The notes: generated by a model from the sequence alone, not told the origin. Counted from the stretch's first letter, positions 7,065 to 16,542 are shown. The stretch is 64,000 bases of DNA from Mycobacterium sp. DL592 (GCF_011694515.1 NZ_CP050192.1:4596527-4660526), one strand, 5' to 3'. Translations and numbers: made by a program.

Positions 7065-9059
7065 TTGAGCGACTCGCTGGGGTTGTCGATCGGGACGGTG
7101 AACCTGGCGGCAGCCCGCCCGGGACGCCAGCCGGTGACCCGCCGATCCGTGCTGACGCTGCGGGACAACCGTCCCGCCGAGGTCGGTGTGCCCTCGCAGA
7201 ATCCGGAGCTGACGAGCCCGAATCTGACCGAGGCCGGACTTGTCTTGCGCGGGTTCGTGGAGCGGGTCGGTGACCCGGTTCCGCTGGTCGCCGCGGATGG
7301 TTCCCCGCACCGCGGCGAGGCGCTGGCCGCCGAGGCACTCGAGGCGATGGCCCGCACGGTCGACGACGGTGAACCGCCTTCGACCATAGTGATCGCCGTG
7401 CCGGCGTACTGGAGCGCCGGAGCCGTCGGCGCGCTGCGCGGTGCCCTGCGGGCCCGGCCGGCGCTCTCACCCGGCGGGGTTCCGCCGACGCTCATCTCCG
7501 ACGCGACCGCGGCGCTGGCCGCTCTGCAGGCCGATCCCGGTCTGCCCACCCAAGGTGTGGTGGCGCTGTGCGATTTCGGTGGCAGCGGAACGAATATCAC
7601 GCTGGCCGACGCCGGCGCCAACCTCGCGCCAATCGGCGAGACCGTTCGCTTCCCGGACTTCTCCGGCGAGCAGATCGACCAGGCTCTGCTGACCCAGGTG
7701 CTGGCCGCAGTGCGCGACGCATCCAACGCCGACCCAGCCAGTACGGCCGCGGTGGGAGCGCTGACCCGGCTGCGTGACGAGTGCCGGCAGGCCAAGGAAC
7801 GGCTGTCGTCGGAGACGGCGACCGTCGTGCCCGCCGACATGCCGGGCTTTCGCTCCGAGATCCGGGTGACCCGCGCCGAACTCGAGGCGCTGATCGCCGA
7901 GCCGCTGGCAGGCTTCCTCGATGCCCTCGGTGATGCACTGGAGCACAACAGGATTCCGGCGGTGAACCTCGCTGCAGTGGCGACGGTCGGCGGAGGCGCA
8001 GCCATCCCGGTCATCACCCAGCGGCTGTCGGAGGAACTGCGCGTCCCCGTGATAACCACCCCGCTGGCAGGTCTCAACCCGGCGATCGGGGCCGCGGTGA
8101 TCGCCGCCCGCGGTATCGCACCGGACGCCCCGACGAGCATGTCCGTTGCCGCGGCCGATGCGCCGACCGGGCTGGCACCGGCAGCCTGGGCGGCCGGCAC
8201 GGCGGGTGCCGCCGCGACCGAGTCGGCAACCGACGGTTCACCTTCGGCGACGTTCCGTGCGCTGGCGTGGTCCCAGGACGACGACGCGGGCGAGGAGCCG
8301 GTCCCTTACTCCGGTGAGGACTACACCTTCGACTACGCCCAGGCCCAGGGCCCCACCGGCGCCCGCCCGATGATCGAGTTCGACTCCGACGACCAGGAAA
8401 CCATGCTGGTCGATGCGCCGGTGCCGTGGTATCGGCGACCTCCGCTGCTGTTCGGTCTGGCGGCTGCGGTAGCCGCAGTCGCTGTCGGCGGCCTGGCGAT
8501 CACGCTCACCAGCGCCGACAGCACCCCGACAACCACCACGACCCGCGTCACCAAGCCAGGCGAACAACCCACCGACGCGCCGAACACGAGTGTCGTTCCG
8601 CCGCAGACGGTTACGATCACCGGCGACAACGGCAACGCGACGGTCTCGACGATCCCGGCGTCGACGTCCACCCTGCCGCCGTCGTCGACCACGACCACCA
8701 CAACCACCACGCCGTCGACTACCACGACCACGACGACCACCACAACAACCACAACAACGACCACCACAACAACGACGACCACGCCCACGACGACCACCAC
8801 AACGCCGCCGACGACGACCACGACGACTCAGCCGACCACCACCACGACCAGTCAGCCGCCGCCCACCACGACGACGGCAGCGCCCCCACCGACTACTAGC
8901 GCGGCTCGGCCGCCGACGACGACACCCGCCGCGGTCACGACACCTGCCGGGGTCACGACGACCGCGGTCGCGGCGGCCACCACCGTGCAGCCGCCCACTC
9001 ACCAGGCCGTGGTCACCACCGAAGCGTTGATCCCCGCCGTCGGCGGACCTCAGAGCTAG
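7065..9059 (+). CDS. Hsp70/actin-fold membrane protein with PWYR motif and poly-Thr tail
   Basis: A 664-residue protein. Residues 1-355 resemble a mycobacterial Hsp70-like ATPase: N-terminal L-G-L-S-I-G-T-x-N-L phosphate-1 loop, D-F-G-G-S-G-T at about 173, and V-G-G-G-A-A-I-P at about 308. I think M. tuberculosis Rv0312 is of this type. After an acidic linker, P-W-Y-R (codons 8424-8435) leads into one membrane helix at about 460-482, then more than 150 residues dominated by Thr and Pro, presumably outside. It lacks a recognisable substrate-binding domain, so it may sense rather than fold. The TTG start has a GAAGGGA ribosome-binding site. It stops 7 bp before the STAND/LuxR gene, so the two are almost surely co-transcribed. 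Confidence 0.85.
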   Translation: MSDSLGLSIGTVNLAAARPGRQPVTRRSVLTLRDNRPAEVGVPSQNPELTSPNLTEAGLVLRGFVERVGDPVPLVAADGSPHRGEALAAEALEAMARTVDDGEPPSTIVIAVPAYWSAGAVGALRGALRARPALSPGGVPPTLISDATAALAALQADPGLPTQGVVALCDFGGSGTNITLADAGANLAPIGETVRFPDFSGEQIDQALLTQVLAAVRDASNADPASTAAVGALTRLRDECRQAKERLSSETATVVPADMPGFRSEIRVTRAELEALIAEPLAGFLDALGDALEHNRIPAVNLAAVATVGGGAAIPVITQRLSEELRVPVITTPLAGLNPAIGAAVIAARGIAPDAPTSMSVAAADAPTGLAPAAWAAGTAGAAATESATDGSPSATFRALAWSQDDDAGEEPVPYSGEDYTFDYAQAQGPTGARPMIEFDSDDQETMLVDAPVPWYRRPPLLFGLAAAVAAVAVGGLAITLTSADSTPTTTTTRVTKPGEQPTDAPNTSVVPPQTVTITGDNGNATVSTIPASTSTLPPSSTTTTTTTTPSTTTTTTTTTTTTTTTTTTTTTTPTTTTTTPPTTTTTTQPTTTTTSQPPPTTTTAAPPPTTSAARPPTTTPAAVTTPAGVTTTAVAAATTVQPPTHQAVVTTEALIPAVGGPQS

Positions 9060-9066
9060 CCGCGAC

Positions 9067-11568
9067 GTGACCGAACTGGTTGCGCTGCAGAGCCTTCCAC
9101 CTGCCGCCAAGGTGTTGGTGGAGACGCTGGCAGCAGCACCGGACGGTCCGGTCAAGGCGCTGATCACCGGTGGCGTGGGTACCGGCAAGAGCACGGTACT
9201 GGCCGCGATCCGAGAGGCGCTGCGCGCGGCCGGAGTGACGGTGAGCACCCGGCTTCCTGCCCCGCATGAACACCCGGCGGTGGTCGTGATCGACGACGCG
9301 CACCTGCTCACCGCCGAGGAACTGAGCTGGCTGACCGAGCTGGCGGCGAAGCCGGACACTACGGTGGTGGCCGCCACCGAGGCCCGCGAAAGCGACGGTG
9401 CTCTGCGCGAGCTGACCACTGTTATCGAGCGCGAACGCCCCCGCGTTGTACTGGGACCGCTTGCCGGCGCCGATATTTCACGACTTCTGGTCGACCCCTC
9501 CGGCCACCCCCCGCGCACTGAGCTGGTGACCAACATTCTGGTCGCCACCGCGGGCATCCCGTTTCTGGTGGCGGCGGTGACCGACTCAGCGCTCCCACCC
9601 GCGGTGAATTCGATTGCGCAGAAAGCCTTTTTCGCTCTCATCGAGCGACTGCGGCGTTTGGGTGAGCCGGAACTGGATGCACTCCTGATCTGCTCACTGA
9701 GCTATGACCTCGGCGCCACCGACCTCGCGGCGGCCCTGGATCTTCCTGCCGAGCACGCCCAGGTTCTGGTGGACCGGGCCCGCGCAACCGGCCTGGTGGA
9801 ACCGTCGCACAACCCGCACTTCCTGCGCTCGGTGCATCGTGCGGTGTCCCAGGTCGTCGGCAACGCGCGGCACCGCGAGATCGAAACCGCGCTTCTACGT
9901 TCACAAATCGAGATGTCGACGCTGTCGGCGGGCCTGGCACTGCGACTGGCCGAACACGGTGTGCGCGACGAGCAGCTGGCAGACGTTCTTCGCAGGCAGG
10001 CCGCCGCCGGACGTACTGATCCGGCCGAAGCGGCCCGGCTGTACCGGGCCGCCGTCGACGCCGGAGCGGCAGAACTGCGTCCCGAGCTAGCCGATGCGCT
10101 GGCGCGCTCAGGTGACAGCGCTGCCGCCGTCGCCGAAACCGACGAGCTGCTCGGATCTGCCGTCGCCCGTGAGCGCGCGGCTGCGGTGCGCGTCGCGGCG
10201 AGCATGGCTGCACACCGCGGCAACAGCGCGCAGGCGGCCGAGCTGTTCACTTGGCTGGGCCCGTATCCCGACGCGGTGGTGAGCGCCGCGGCGGCGATCG
10301 TGCTGACCTCGGTGGGGGATGCCGAAGGGGCCCGGGCAGCGCTGGCCCCTGACGCCGACGGACCGCCGACGGCCGCATCGCGCGGTGCCCGCACGCTGGC
10401 CGACGGCCTGCTCACGACAGTGTCGGCGCCGTACTCCGCGGCGGCGCCCAAGCTGGGCCAGGCGATGGCGGCCGAGCATGCCGCGGGCCAGGTCCTGCCC
10501 GACAGCCCGGCCGCACTGGTGGCGCTGGCCGCACTGCACGCCGGCGATACGGTGCGCGCGCGCAGCGTGATCACCCGGGCCGTGCGGGCAGGGCAGGACA
10601 ATCCCGATCCCCTCTATGGACACCGGCACCGGCTGCTGCTGGCCTGGACCAAGATGCAGGACGGCAACCTGTCCGGGGCCGGTGCCGACATGTCTCTCGT
10701 CGACGACTCGGTGCTGCAACGCCGCGACGCCCTGTGGGCGGCAGCGCTGCGCACGGCGATCGCGAGGCGTGGCGGCGATGCCGGGGCGTTGCAGAAGGCT
10801 TGGTACGCGGCGATGGAGGTGCTCGCCGAGTATTCGGTGGACCTCTTCTCGCTGCTGCCGCTGGGCGAGCTGTGGATGGCCTCGGCCCGACTTCGTCAGC
10901 AGGAGCGCCTCGCGCCGGCGCTCGAGCAGGCGTTCGCGATCCTCGCGGCGCTCGGTAACCCGTCCACCTGGTCGGTTCCGCTGCACTGGGCCGGTGTCCA
11001 CGCCGGGATCCTGGCCAACGATCCGGGTGCGGTGGCCCCGCACGGCCAGGCTCTCACCGCGGCGGCCCCGGACAACCCGTTCGCCAAGGCGCTCGCCGGA
11101 GCCGGACGCACCTGGCTGCGGGTACTCGCCAACCAGGTCGAGGCCGACGAGGTCAATGCCGCAGCGCACAGTTTGGCGCAGTTCGGCCTCACCTCCGATG
11201 CGACCCGGCTGGCCGGTCAGGCCGCCCTGCAGGCCGCGGATCCGAAGGTGTCGGGACTGATGCTGCAGGTGGCACGTGACCTGAAGGTGGCGGCGGGCGA
11301 AGCCGCCGACGATCCGGCGACGGCAACCGGGGGTGCCGGGCCGGCGCTGGGCGCGGCCCGGTCGGGGGCGTCGCCGTTGTCGGACCGGGAGCGCGAGGTT
11401 GCCGAGCTGTTGTTGCTGGGAATGCCCTACCGCGACATCGGTGCGCAGTTGTTCATCTCAGCCAAGACGGTTGAGCATCACGTGGCACGCATCCGCAGGC
11501 GTCTCGGCGCCGAATCCCGTTCGGAGATGTTGTCGATGCTGCGGGCGATCCTGGCGACCGAGGCGTGA
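9067..11568 (+). CDS. iniR: STAND-type LuxR-family regulator (Rv0339c/IniR-like)
   Basis: An 833-residue regulator. The N-terminal NTPase has Walker A G-G-V-G-T-G-K-S-T at about residue 36 and Walker B V-V-V-I-D-D-A-H at about 77. The middle is a long Ala-rich helical repeat region typical of STAND sensors, and the C-terminus (about 770-832) is a LuxR helix-turn-helix beginning L-S-D-R-E-R-E-V-A with the T-V-E-H-H-V recognition region. Size and place match Rv0339c, which I recall being called IniR, an activator of iniBAC; that name is from memory. It follows the Hsp70-like gene by 7 bp, suggesting that the two act together. The TTAGGGG repeats nearby are candidate targets. Confidence 0.85.
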   Translation: MTELVALQSLPPAAKVLVETLAAAPDGPVKALITGGVGTGKSTVLAAIREALRAAGVTVSTRLPAPHEHPAVVVIDDAHLLTAEELSWLTELAAKPDTTVVAATEARESDGALRELTTVIERERPRVVLGPLAGADISRLLVDPSGHPPRTELVTNILVATAGIPFLVAAVTDSALPPAVNSIAQKAFFALIERLRRLGEPELDALLICSLSYDLGATDLAAALDLPAEHAQVLVDRARATGLVEPSHNPHFLRSVHRAVSQVVGNARHREIETALLRSQIEMSTLSAGLALRLAEHGVRDEQLADVLRRQAAAGRTDPAEAARLYRAAVDAGAAELRPELADALARSGDSAAAVAETDELLGSAVARERAAAVRVAASMAAHRGNSAQAAELFTWLGPYPDAVVSAAAAIVLTSVGDAEGARAALAPDADGPPTAASRGARTLADGLLTTVSAPYSAAAPKLGQAMAAEHAAGQVLPDSPAALVALAALHAGDTVRARSVITRAVRAGQDNPDPLYGHRHRLLLAWTKMQDGNLSGAGADMSLVDDSVLQRRDALWAAALRTAIARRGGDAGALQKAWYAAMEVLAEYSVDLFSLLPLGELWMASARLRQQERLAPALEQAFAILAALGNPSTWSVPLHWAGVHAGILANDPGAVAPHGQALTAAAPDNPFAKALAGAGRTWLRVLANQVEADEVNAAAHSLAQFGLTSDATRLAGQAALQAADPKVSGLMLQVARDLKVAAGEAADDPATATGGAGPALGAARSGASPLSDREREVAELLLLGMPYRDIGAQLFISAKTVEHHVARIRRRLGAESRSEMLSMLRAILATEA

Positions 11569-11652
11569 CCCACAACACTTTCGGGGGCAAGTTAGGACAG
11601 CCTTTGTAGCGTCGCCGACGGCGGGGATGCAACTATGAGCTGGAATGGAGCC

Positions 11653-11697
11653 AAGTTACTGACCAGTAACTTGCACTAAGTTACTGTTAGGTAACTT
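11653..11697. promoter_or_regulatory. Two tandem 20-bp palindromic operators
   Basis: AAGTTACTGACCAGTAACTT at 11653-11672 is a perfect inverted repeat, and AAGTTACTGTTAGGTAACTT at 11678-11697 repeats the AAGTTAC/GTAACTT arms; centres are 25 bp apart. A TATAAC hexamer overlaps the end of the second site, so a bound dimer would block the promoter of the Fe-S oxidoreductase gene. The form fits a TetR-family repressor; no such gene is adjacent. Confidence 0.8.
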
Positions 11698-11715
11698 ATA
11701 ACAGGGAGGCAGTCC

Positions 11716-14619
11716 GTGACCGCTCTCGACTGGGGCCGCCTGGTGGTTGGCCTACTGGCCACCGCCATCGTGTTGGTGTTTGCCGCACGCCGCGTGCAGT
11801 TCTTGACCAAGCTGATCCGGTCGGGTCAGCCCGTCGGTGACGAGGCCGGTCGCAAGGACGACATCCCCGCTCGAATCAAAGCGCAGTTCACCGAAGTCTT
11901 CGGTCAGAAGAAGCTGCTGAAGTGGTCCATCCCCGGCATCGCGCACTTCTTCACCATGTGGGGCTTCTTCATTCTTGCCACGGTGTATCTCGAGGCCTAC
12001 GGCGTCCTTTTCAACCCGGAGTTCCACATTCCGCTCGTCGGCCGCTGGAACGCCCTGGGCTTCCTGCAGGACTTCTTCGCCGTCGCCGTACTGCTGGGCA
12101 TCCTCGTCTTCACCATCATCCGGCTCCGGTCGGAGCCCAAGGAGTACGGCCGCTCGTCGCGCTTCTACGGCTCGCACACCGGCGGCGCCTGGCTGATCCT
12201 GTTCATGATCTTCCTGGTGATCGCCACCTACGCGTTTTTCCGCGGGGCCTCGGTCAACGCCCTCGGTGACGCCTTCCCCTACGGCTGGGGTGCATTCTTC
12301 TCCCACGGTATGGCGGCACTGCTGGCTCCGCTGGGCACCACCGCCAACGTGTGGATCGAGACCATCGCGCTGATGGGCCACATCGGCGTCATGCTGGCCT
12401 TCCTGCTGATCGTGCTGCACTCCAAGCACCTGCACATCGGGCTCGCGCCGATCAACGTCACCTTCAAGCGGCTGCCCAACGGCCTGGGACCCCTACTGCC
12501 CGTCGAGTACAAGGGCGAGCCGGTCAACTTCGAGGATCCCGCCGAGGACGCCGTGCTCGGCCGCGGCAAGATCGAGGACTTCACCTGGAAGGGCTACCTC
12601 GACTTCACCACCTGTACCGAGTGCGGCCGCTGCCAGTCGCAGTGCCCGGCGTGGAACACCGGAAAGCCGTTGTCTCCCAAACTCGTCATCATGAACCTGC
12701 GCGACCACCTGTTCGCCAAGGCGCCCTACATCATCGGCGGCAAGCCGATGCCGAGCGGTGAGAACGAGGCCGAACAGTTCGCCTCTGCCGAGGGAGGCTT
12801 CGTCGAGACCAAGCACGACGCCCACGATCACGTTCCCGAGTCCGGCTTCGAGCGCGTGCTGGGCTCCGGCCCGGCGCAGGCCACCCGCCCGCTGGTCGGA
12901 ACCGCCGAGCAGCTCGGCGTCATCGACCCCGACGTGCTGTGGTCGTGCACCACCTGCGGTGCGTGCGTCGAGCAGTGCCCGGTGGACATCGAGCACATCG
13001 ACCACATCGTCGACATGCGCCGCTACCAGGTGATGATGGAGTCGGAGTTCCCCGGCGAGCTCGGGGTGCTCTACAAGAACCTGGAGAGCAAGGGCAACCC
13101 TTGGGGCCAGAACGCCAAGGAACGCCTCACCTGGATCGACGAAGTCGACTTCGACGTGCCGGTCTACGGCAAGGACGTCGAGTCCTTCGCCGGCTTCGAG
13201 TACCTGTTCTGGGTCGGCTGCGCCGGCGCCTACGAAGACCGCGCGAAGAAGACCACCAAGGCGGTCGCCGAGCTGCTGTCGGCGGCCGGGGTCAAGTTCC
13301 TGGTGCTCGGCGACGGCGAGACCTGCAATGGCGACTCGGCCCGCCGCTCCGGCAACGAGTTCCTGTTCCAGCAGCTCGCCGGACAGAACGTCGAGACCCT
13401 CAACGGCCTGTTCGAAGGTGTCGAGCGCGTCGACCGCAAGATCGTTGTCACCTGCCCGCACTGCTTCAACACCCTGGGCCGCGAGTACCCGCAGGTCGGC
13501 GGCACCTACACCGTGGTGCACCACACCCAGCTGCTGAACCGCCTGATCCGCGACAAGAAGCTCGTCCCGGTCAAGCCGGTCGAGGGTGGGGCCAACGTCA
13601 CCTACCACGACCCCTGCTACCTGGGCCGCCATAACAAGGTCTACGACGCTCCGCGTGAGCTCATCGGCGCCTCGGGCGCCCAGCTCACCGAGATGCCGCG
13701 CCACGCCGACCGCGGCCTGTGCTGCGGTGCGGGCGGCGCGCGGATGTGGATGGAAGAGCACATCGGCAAGCGCGTCAACCACGAGCGCGTCGACGAGGCG
13801 CTGGCGCTGGACCCGGCCAAGATCGCCACCGGCTGCCCGTTCTGCCGCGTCATGATCACCGACGGCGTCGGTGACCGGGAGAAGGCCGACGAGGTCGAGG
13901 TGCTCGACGTCGCTCAGCTGCTGCTGGGCACGCTGGACCTGAGCTCGGTGACGCTGCCGGAGAAGGGCGCCGCCGCGAAGGCTGCTGCCGCCGCGGCTCC
14001 GGTTGCGGCGCCGCCGGCGCCCAAGGCGGAGCCCGCGCCCGCTCCCGCCGAAACTGCGGAGCCGGCTGCAGCCGCTCCGGCAGCTCCGGTCAAGGAGGCC
14101 GCCCCGGTCAAGGGTCTGGGCATCGCGGGCGGGGCCAAGCGCCCCGGCGCCAAGAAGGCTGCCGCACCGGCAGCCGAGGCTGCTCCGGCCGCTGAAGCAC
14201 CTGCGACTGAGGCTCCGACTGCTGCGGCCGCGCCCGTCAAGGGCCTGGGCATCGCATCCGGCGCCAAGCGTCCGGGGGCCAAGAAGGCGGCAGCGGCACC
14301 GGTGGCTCAGGCGGCTCCTGCCGCCGAAGCGCCGGCTGCCGAGGCTCCGGCACCCGCTGCTGAGGCTCCGGCGGCACCTGCTGTCCCCGTCAAGGGGCTG
14401 GGCATCGCCGCCGGCGCACGTCGACCGGGCGCCAAGAAGGCTTCTGCGCCAGCACCTTCCGCGCCCGCCGCGCCGGCACCGGCCGAAGCAGCGCCCGCTG
14501 CCGAACCCGCTCCCGCGGCGCAGACCACACCGGAACCGGCTGCCGATCCTGAACCGGCCGTCGAGGTCAAGGGACTCGGCATCGCCCGGGGTGCCCGACC
14601 GCCGGGCAAGAAGCGCTGA
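11716..14619 (+). CDS. Membrane Fe-S oxidoreductase, heterodisulfide-reductase-like (Rv0338c-like)
   Basis: A 967-residue protein. The N-terminus has about five membrane helices like a NarI/HdrE cytochrome-b subunit (residues 1-240). Two [4Fe-4S] ferredoxin motifs follow at about 299 (C-T-E-C-G-R-C-Q-S-Q-C-P) and 412 (C-T-T-C-G-A-C-V-E-Q-C-P), then two cysteine-rich CCG domains (about 495-590 and 628-712, with L-C-C-G-A-G-G). It probably moves electrons between the quinone pool and an unknown partner. The last 170 residues are Ala/Pro-rich with four copies of V-K-G-L-G-I-A-x-G-A. M. tuberculosis Rv0338c, as I remember it, is somewhat shorter and also ends in such a motif. GTG start with AGGGAGG. 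Tandem palindromes lie immediately upstream. Confidence 0.9.
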   Translation: MTALDWGRLVVGLLATAIVLVFAARRVQFLTKLIRSGQPVGDEAGRKDDIPARIKAQFTEVFGQKKLLKWSIPGIAHFFTMWGFFILATVYLEAYGVLFNPEFHIPLVGRWNALGFLQDFFAVAVLLGILVFTIIRLRSEPKEYGRSSRFYGSHTGGAWLILFMIFLVIATYAFFRGASVNALGDAFPYGWGAFFSHGMAALLAPLGTTANVWIETIALMGHIGVMLAFLLIVLHSKHLHIGLAPINVTFKRLPNGLGPLLPVEYKGEPVNFEDPAEDAVLGRGKIEDFTWKGYLDFTTCTECGRCQSQCPAWNTGKPLSPKLVIMNLRDHLFAKAPYIIGGKPMPSGENEAEQFASAEGGFVETKHDAHDHVPESGFERVLGSGPAQATRPLVGTAEQLGVIDPDVLWSCTTCGACVEQCPVDIEHIDHIVDMRRYQVMMESEFPGELGVLYKNLESKGNPWGQNAKERLTWIDEVDFDVPVYGKDVESFAGFEYLFWVGCAGAYEDRAKKTTKAVAELLSAAGVKFLVLGDGETCNGDSARRSGNEFLFQQLAGQNVETLNGLFEGVERVDRKIVVTCPHCFNTLGREYPQVGGTYTVVHHTQLLNRLIRDKKLVPVKPVEGGANVTYHDPCYLGRHNKVYDAPRELIGASGAQLTEMPRHADRGLCCGAGGARMWMEEHIGKRVNHERVDEALALDPAKIATGCPFCRVMITDGVGDREKADEVEVLDVAQLLLGTLDLSSVTLPEKGAAAKAAAAAAPVAAPPAPKAEPAPAPAETAEPAAAAPAAPVKEAAPVKGLGIAGGAKRPGAKKAAAPAAEAAPAAEAPATEAPTAAAAPVKGLGIASGAKRPGAKKAAAAPVAQAAPAAEAPAAEAPAPAAEAPAAPAVPVKGLGIAAGARRPGAKKASAPAPSAPAAPAPAEAAPAAEPAPAAQTTPEPAADPEPAVEVKGLGIARGARPPGKKR

Positions 14620-14629
14620 GCTAGCGGCG

Positions 14630-15067
14630 CTAGCTGACCTTCTGCAACTGGAAGGCGGCTTGGGTGATCTGCCCGCCGGGGCACTCGCCGTTGGAGTCGG
14701 TGGTCAGCGTGCCCGCGAGGGTAGCGGCGTCGATGGAGTACGCGATCGAGACGGGCGCGAAACTGCCGTCGTCGCAGACGACTCCGTCCGGTTTGGTGAC
14801 AGTGAAGTTCCAGCGGCCGTCGGTCAGAGTGGCCACGCTGGTCCAGCCGACGGTGCTGACGAGATTGGCCGTGCAGCCGTCGGCGAGAACGACGCAGTTC
14901 GTCGTCGCCGTCACCTGTGCGCCCTCGGCACCGCCGACGATGGCGTAGGTACCGGTCAGCGGTGACGGATCGGCGTTGGCCGGGGCGCTCATGGCCACTG
15001 GGATGACGGCCGCGGTGGCCACTGTGACGAACGCCGTCGCCAGTGCAGCAGTGATGTGCTGTTTCAT
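14630..15067 (-). CDS. Small secreted protein with four cysteines
   Basis: A 145-residue protein. The ATG at 15067 has an AGGAGG ribosome-binding site; further upstream in-frame starts lack one. Residues 1-34 form a Sec signal peptide (M-K-Q-H, hydrophobic core, A-N-A cleavage). The mature part is Thr/Gly-rich, beta-type, with Cys in T-N-C-V-V-L-A-D-G-C-T and V-C-D-D plus one in N-G-E-C-P, probably paired in disulfides. It resembles a common family of mycobacterial exported proteins of unknown role. It is convergent with the Fe-S oxidoreductase, 10 bp apart. Confidence 0.85.
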   Translation of the reverse strand: MKQHITAALATAFVTVATAAVIPVAMSAPANADPSPLTGTYAIVGGAEGAQVTATTNCVVLADGCTANLVSTVGWTSVATLTDGRWNFTVTKPDGVVCDDGSFAPVSIAYSIDAATLAGTLTTDSNGECPGGQITQAAFQLQKVS

Positions 15068-15227
15068 TTCTGCGCCTCCTACTCGACTCAGCAAATTAGC
15101 AGCCTTCGCGCAGGGAATTCGGGAAGTAGCAGCCCAATACCCGGTTGTGTCCGGGATGCCGCCCAACCGATGACGAACAGTTATGTAGGCGCAGCAAAAT
15201 CGTCGTCGCGGCCGACAGCAAATCGGT

Positions 15228-16517
15228 TTGCACCGAGATGGGACAATTCTTCACGTGAGCACTCATCAGCTGCCGTGGCACGGCACGCAGCATCCGCGGC
15301 AGCGCACGTTCGCGCAGTCGACCAAGCTGCAGGACGTCCTCTACGAGATCCGCGGCCCGGTACACGACCACGCCGCGCGCCTGGAGTCCGAGGGTCACCG
15401 GATCCTGAAGCTCAACATCGGCAATCCCGCCCCGTTCGGTTTCGAGGCGCCCGACGTGATCATGCGCGACATGATCCAGGCGCTGCCCACCGCGCAGGGT
15501 TACTCGGACTCCAAGGGCATCCTGAGCGCCCGGCGCGCGGTCGTCACCCGCTACGAGCTAGTCGACGGGTTCCCCCGGTTCGACGTCGACTCGGTGTTCC
15601 TGGGCAACGGCGTGTCCGAACTCATCACGATGACCTTGCAGGCGTTGCTGGACAACGGCGACCAAGTGCTCATCCCGGCGCCGGACTACCCGCTGTGGAC
15701 GGCGTCGACCTCACTGGCCGGCGGTACCCCGGTGCACTACCTGTGCGACGAGACCAACGGCTGGCAGCCTGATCTCGCGGACCTGGAGTCCAAGATCACC
15801 GACCGGACCAAGGCGCTGGTCGTCATCAACCCGAACAACCCCACCGGCGCGGTGTACAGCCGTGAGGTGCTGACCCAGATGGCCGAGCTGGCCCGCAAGC
15901 ACCAGTTGCTGCTGCTAGCCGATGAGATCTACGACAAGATCCTCTACGACGACGCCCAGCACATCCCGCTGGCGACGGTCGCACCCGACCAGCTGTGCCT
16001 GACTTTCAACGGCCTGTCCAAGGCCTACCGGGTCGCCGGCTACCGGTCCGGCTGGCTGGTGATCACCGGGCCCACCGATCACGCCACCAGTTTCATCGAG
16101 GGCATCAGCCTGCTCGCCAACATGCGGCTGTGCCCGAATGTGCCTGCGCAGCATGCCATTCAGGTGGCCCTCGGCGGACACCAGAGCATCGAGGATCTGG
16201 TTCTGCCCGGCGGCAGGCTGCTCGAGCAGCGCGACCTGGCCTGGGCCAAACTAAACGAGATCCCCGGCGTTTCCTGTGTGAAGCCCGAGGGCGCGCTGTA
16301 CGTCTTCCCCCGCCTCGATCCCGAGGTGCACGACATCGTCGACGACGAGAAGCTAGTGCTCGACCTGCTGCTGCAGGAGAAGATCCTGGTCACCCAGGGC
16401 ACCGGGTTCAACTGGCCCGCGCCCGACCATCTGCGGATCGTGACGCTGCCCTGGTCGCGGGATCTGTCCAACGCCATCGAACGGCTGGGCAACTTCCTGG
16501 CCGGCTACCGCCAGTAA
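15228..16517 (+). CDS. aspC: PLP-dependent aminotransferase (Rv0337c, AspC/AlaA type)
   Basis: A 429-residue class I aminotransferase, the same length as remembered for Rv0337c and closely alike along its length. Visible motifs are N-P-N-N-P-T-G-A at about 204, the D-E-I-Y-D PLP-ring contact at about 234, the PLP lysine in F-N-G-L-S-K-A-Y-R at about 263 and the C-terminal substrate Arg in H-L-R-I-V-T-L-P. It should transfer an amino group between alanine or aspartate and 2-oxoglutarate; E. coli AlaA is a close family member. The ATG at 15228 is kept to match the family length; a GTG at 15255 is an alternative. It stands alone between a minus-strand gene and the YibE/F gene. Confidence 0.93.
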   Translation: MHRDGTILHVSTHQLPWHGTQHPRQRTFAQSTKLQDVLYEIRGPVHDHAARLESEGHRILKLNIGNPAPFGFEAPDVIMRDMIQALPTAQGYSDSKGILSARRAVVTRYELVDGFPRFDVDSVFLGNGVSELITMTLQALLDNGDQVLIPAPDYPLWTASTSLAGGTPVHYLCDETNGWQPDLADLESKITDRTKALVVINPNNPTGAVYSREVLTQMAELARKHQLLLLADEIYDKILYDDAQHIPLATVAPDQLCLTFNGLSKAYRVAGYRSGWLVITGPTDHATSFIEGISLLANMRLCPNVPAQHAIQVALGGHQSIEDLVLPGGRLLEQRDLAWAKLNEIPGVSCVKPEGALYVFPRLDPEVHDIVDDEKLVLDLLLQEKILVTQGTGFNWPAPDHLRIVTLPWSRDLSNAIERLGNFLAGYRQ

Positions 16518-16542
16518 GGGTCCAGCCCGTCGCATCTACCCT

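Noticed and set aside
8690..8900. Possible tandem DNA repeat in the Thr-rich tail coding region
   Set aside because: The Thr run uses mixed ACC, ACG and ACA codons with no fixed DNA period; it is a protein-level low-complexity tail.
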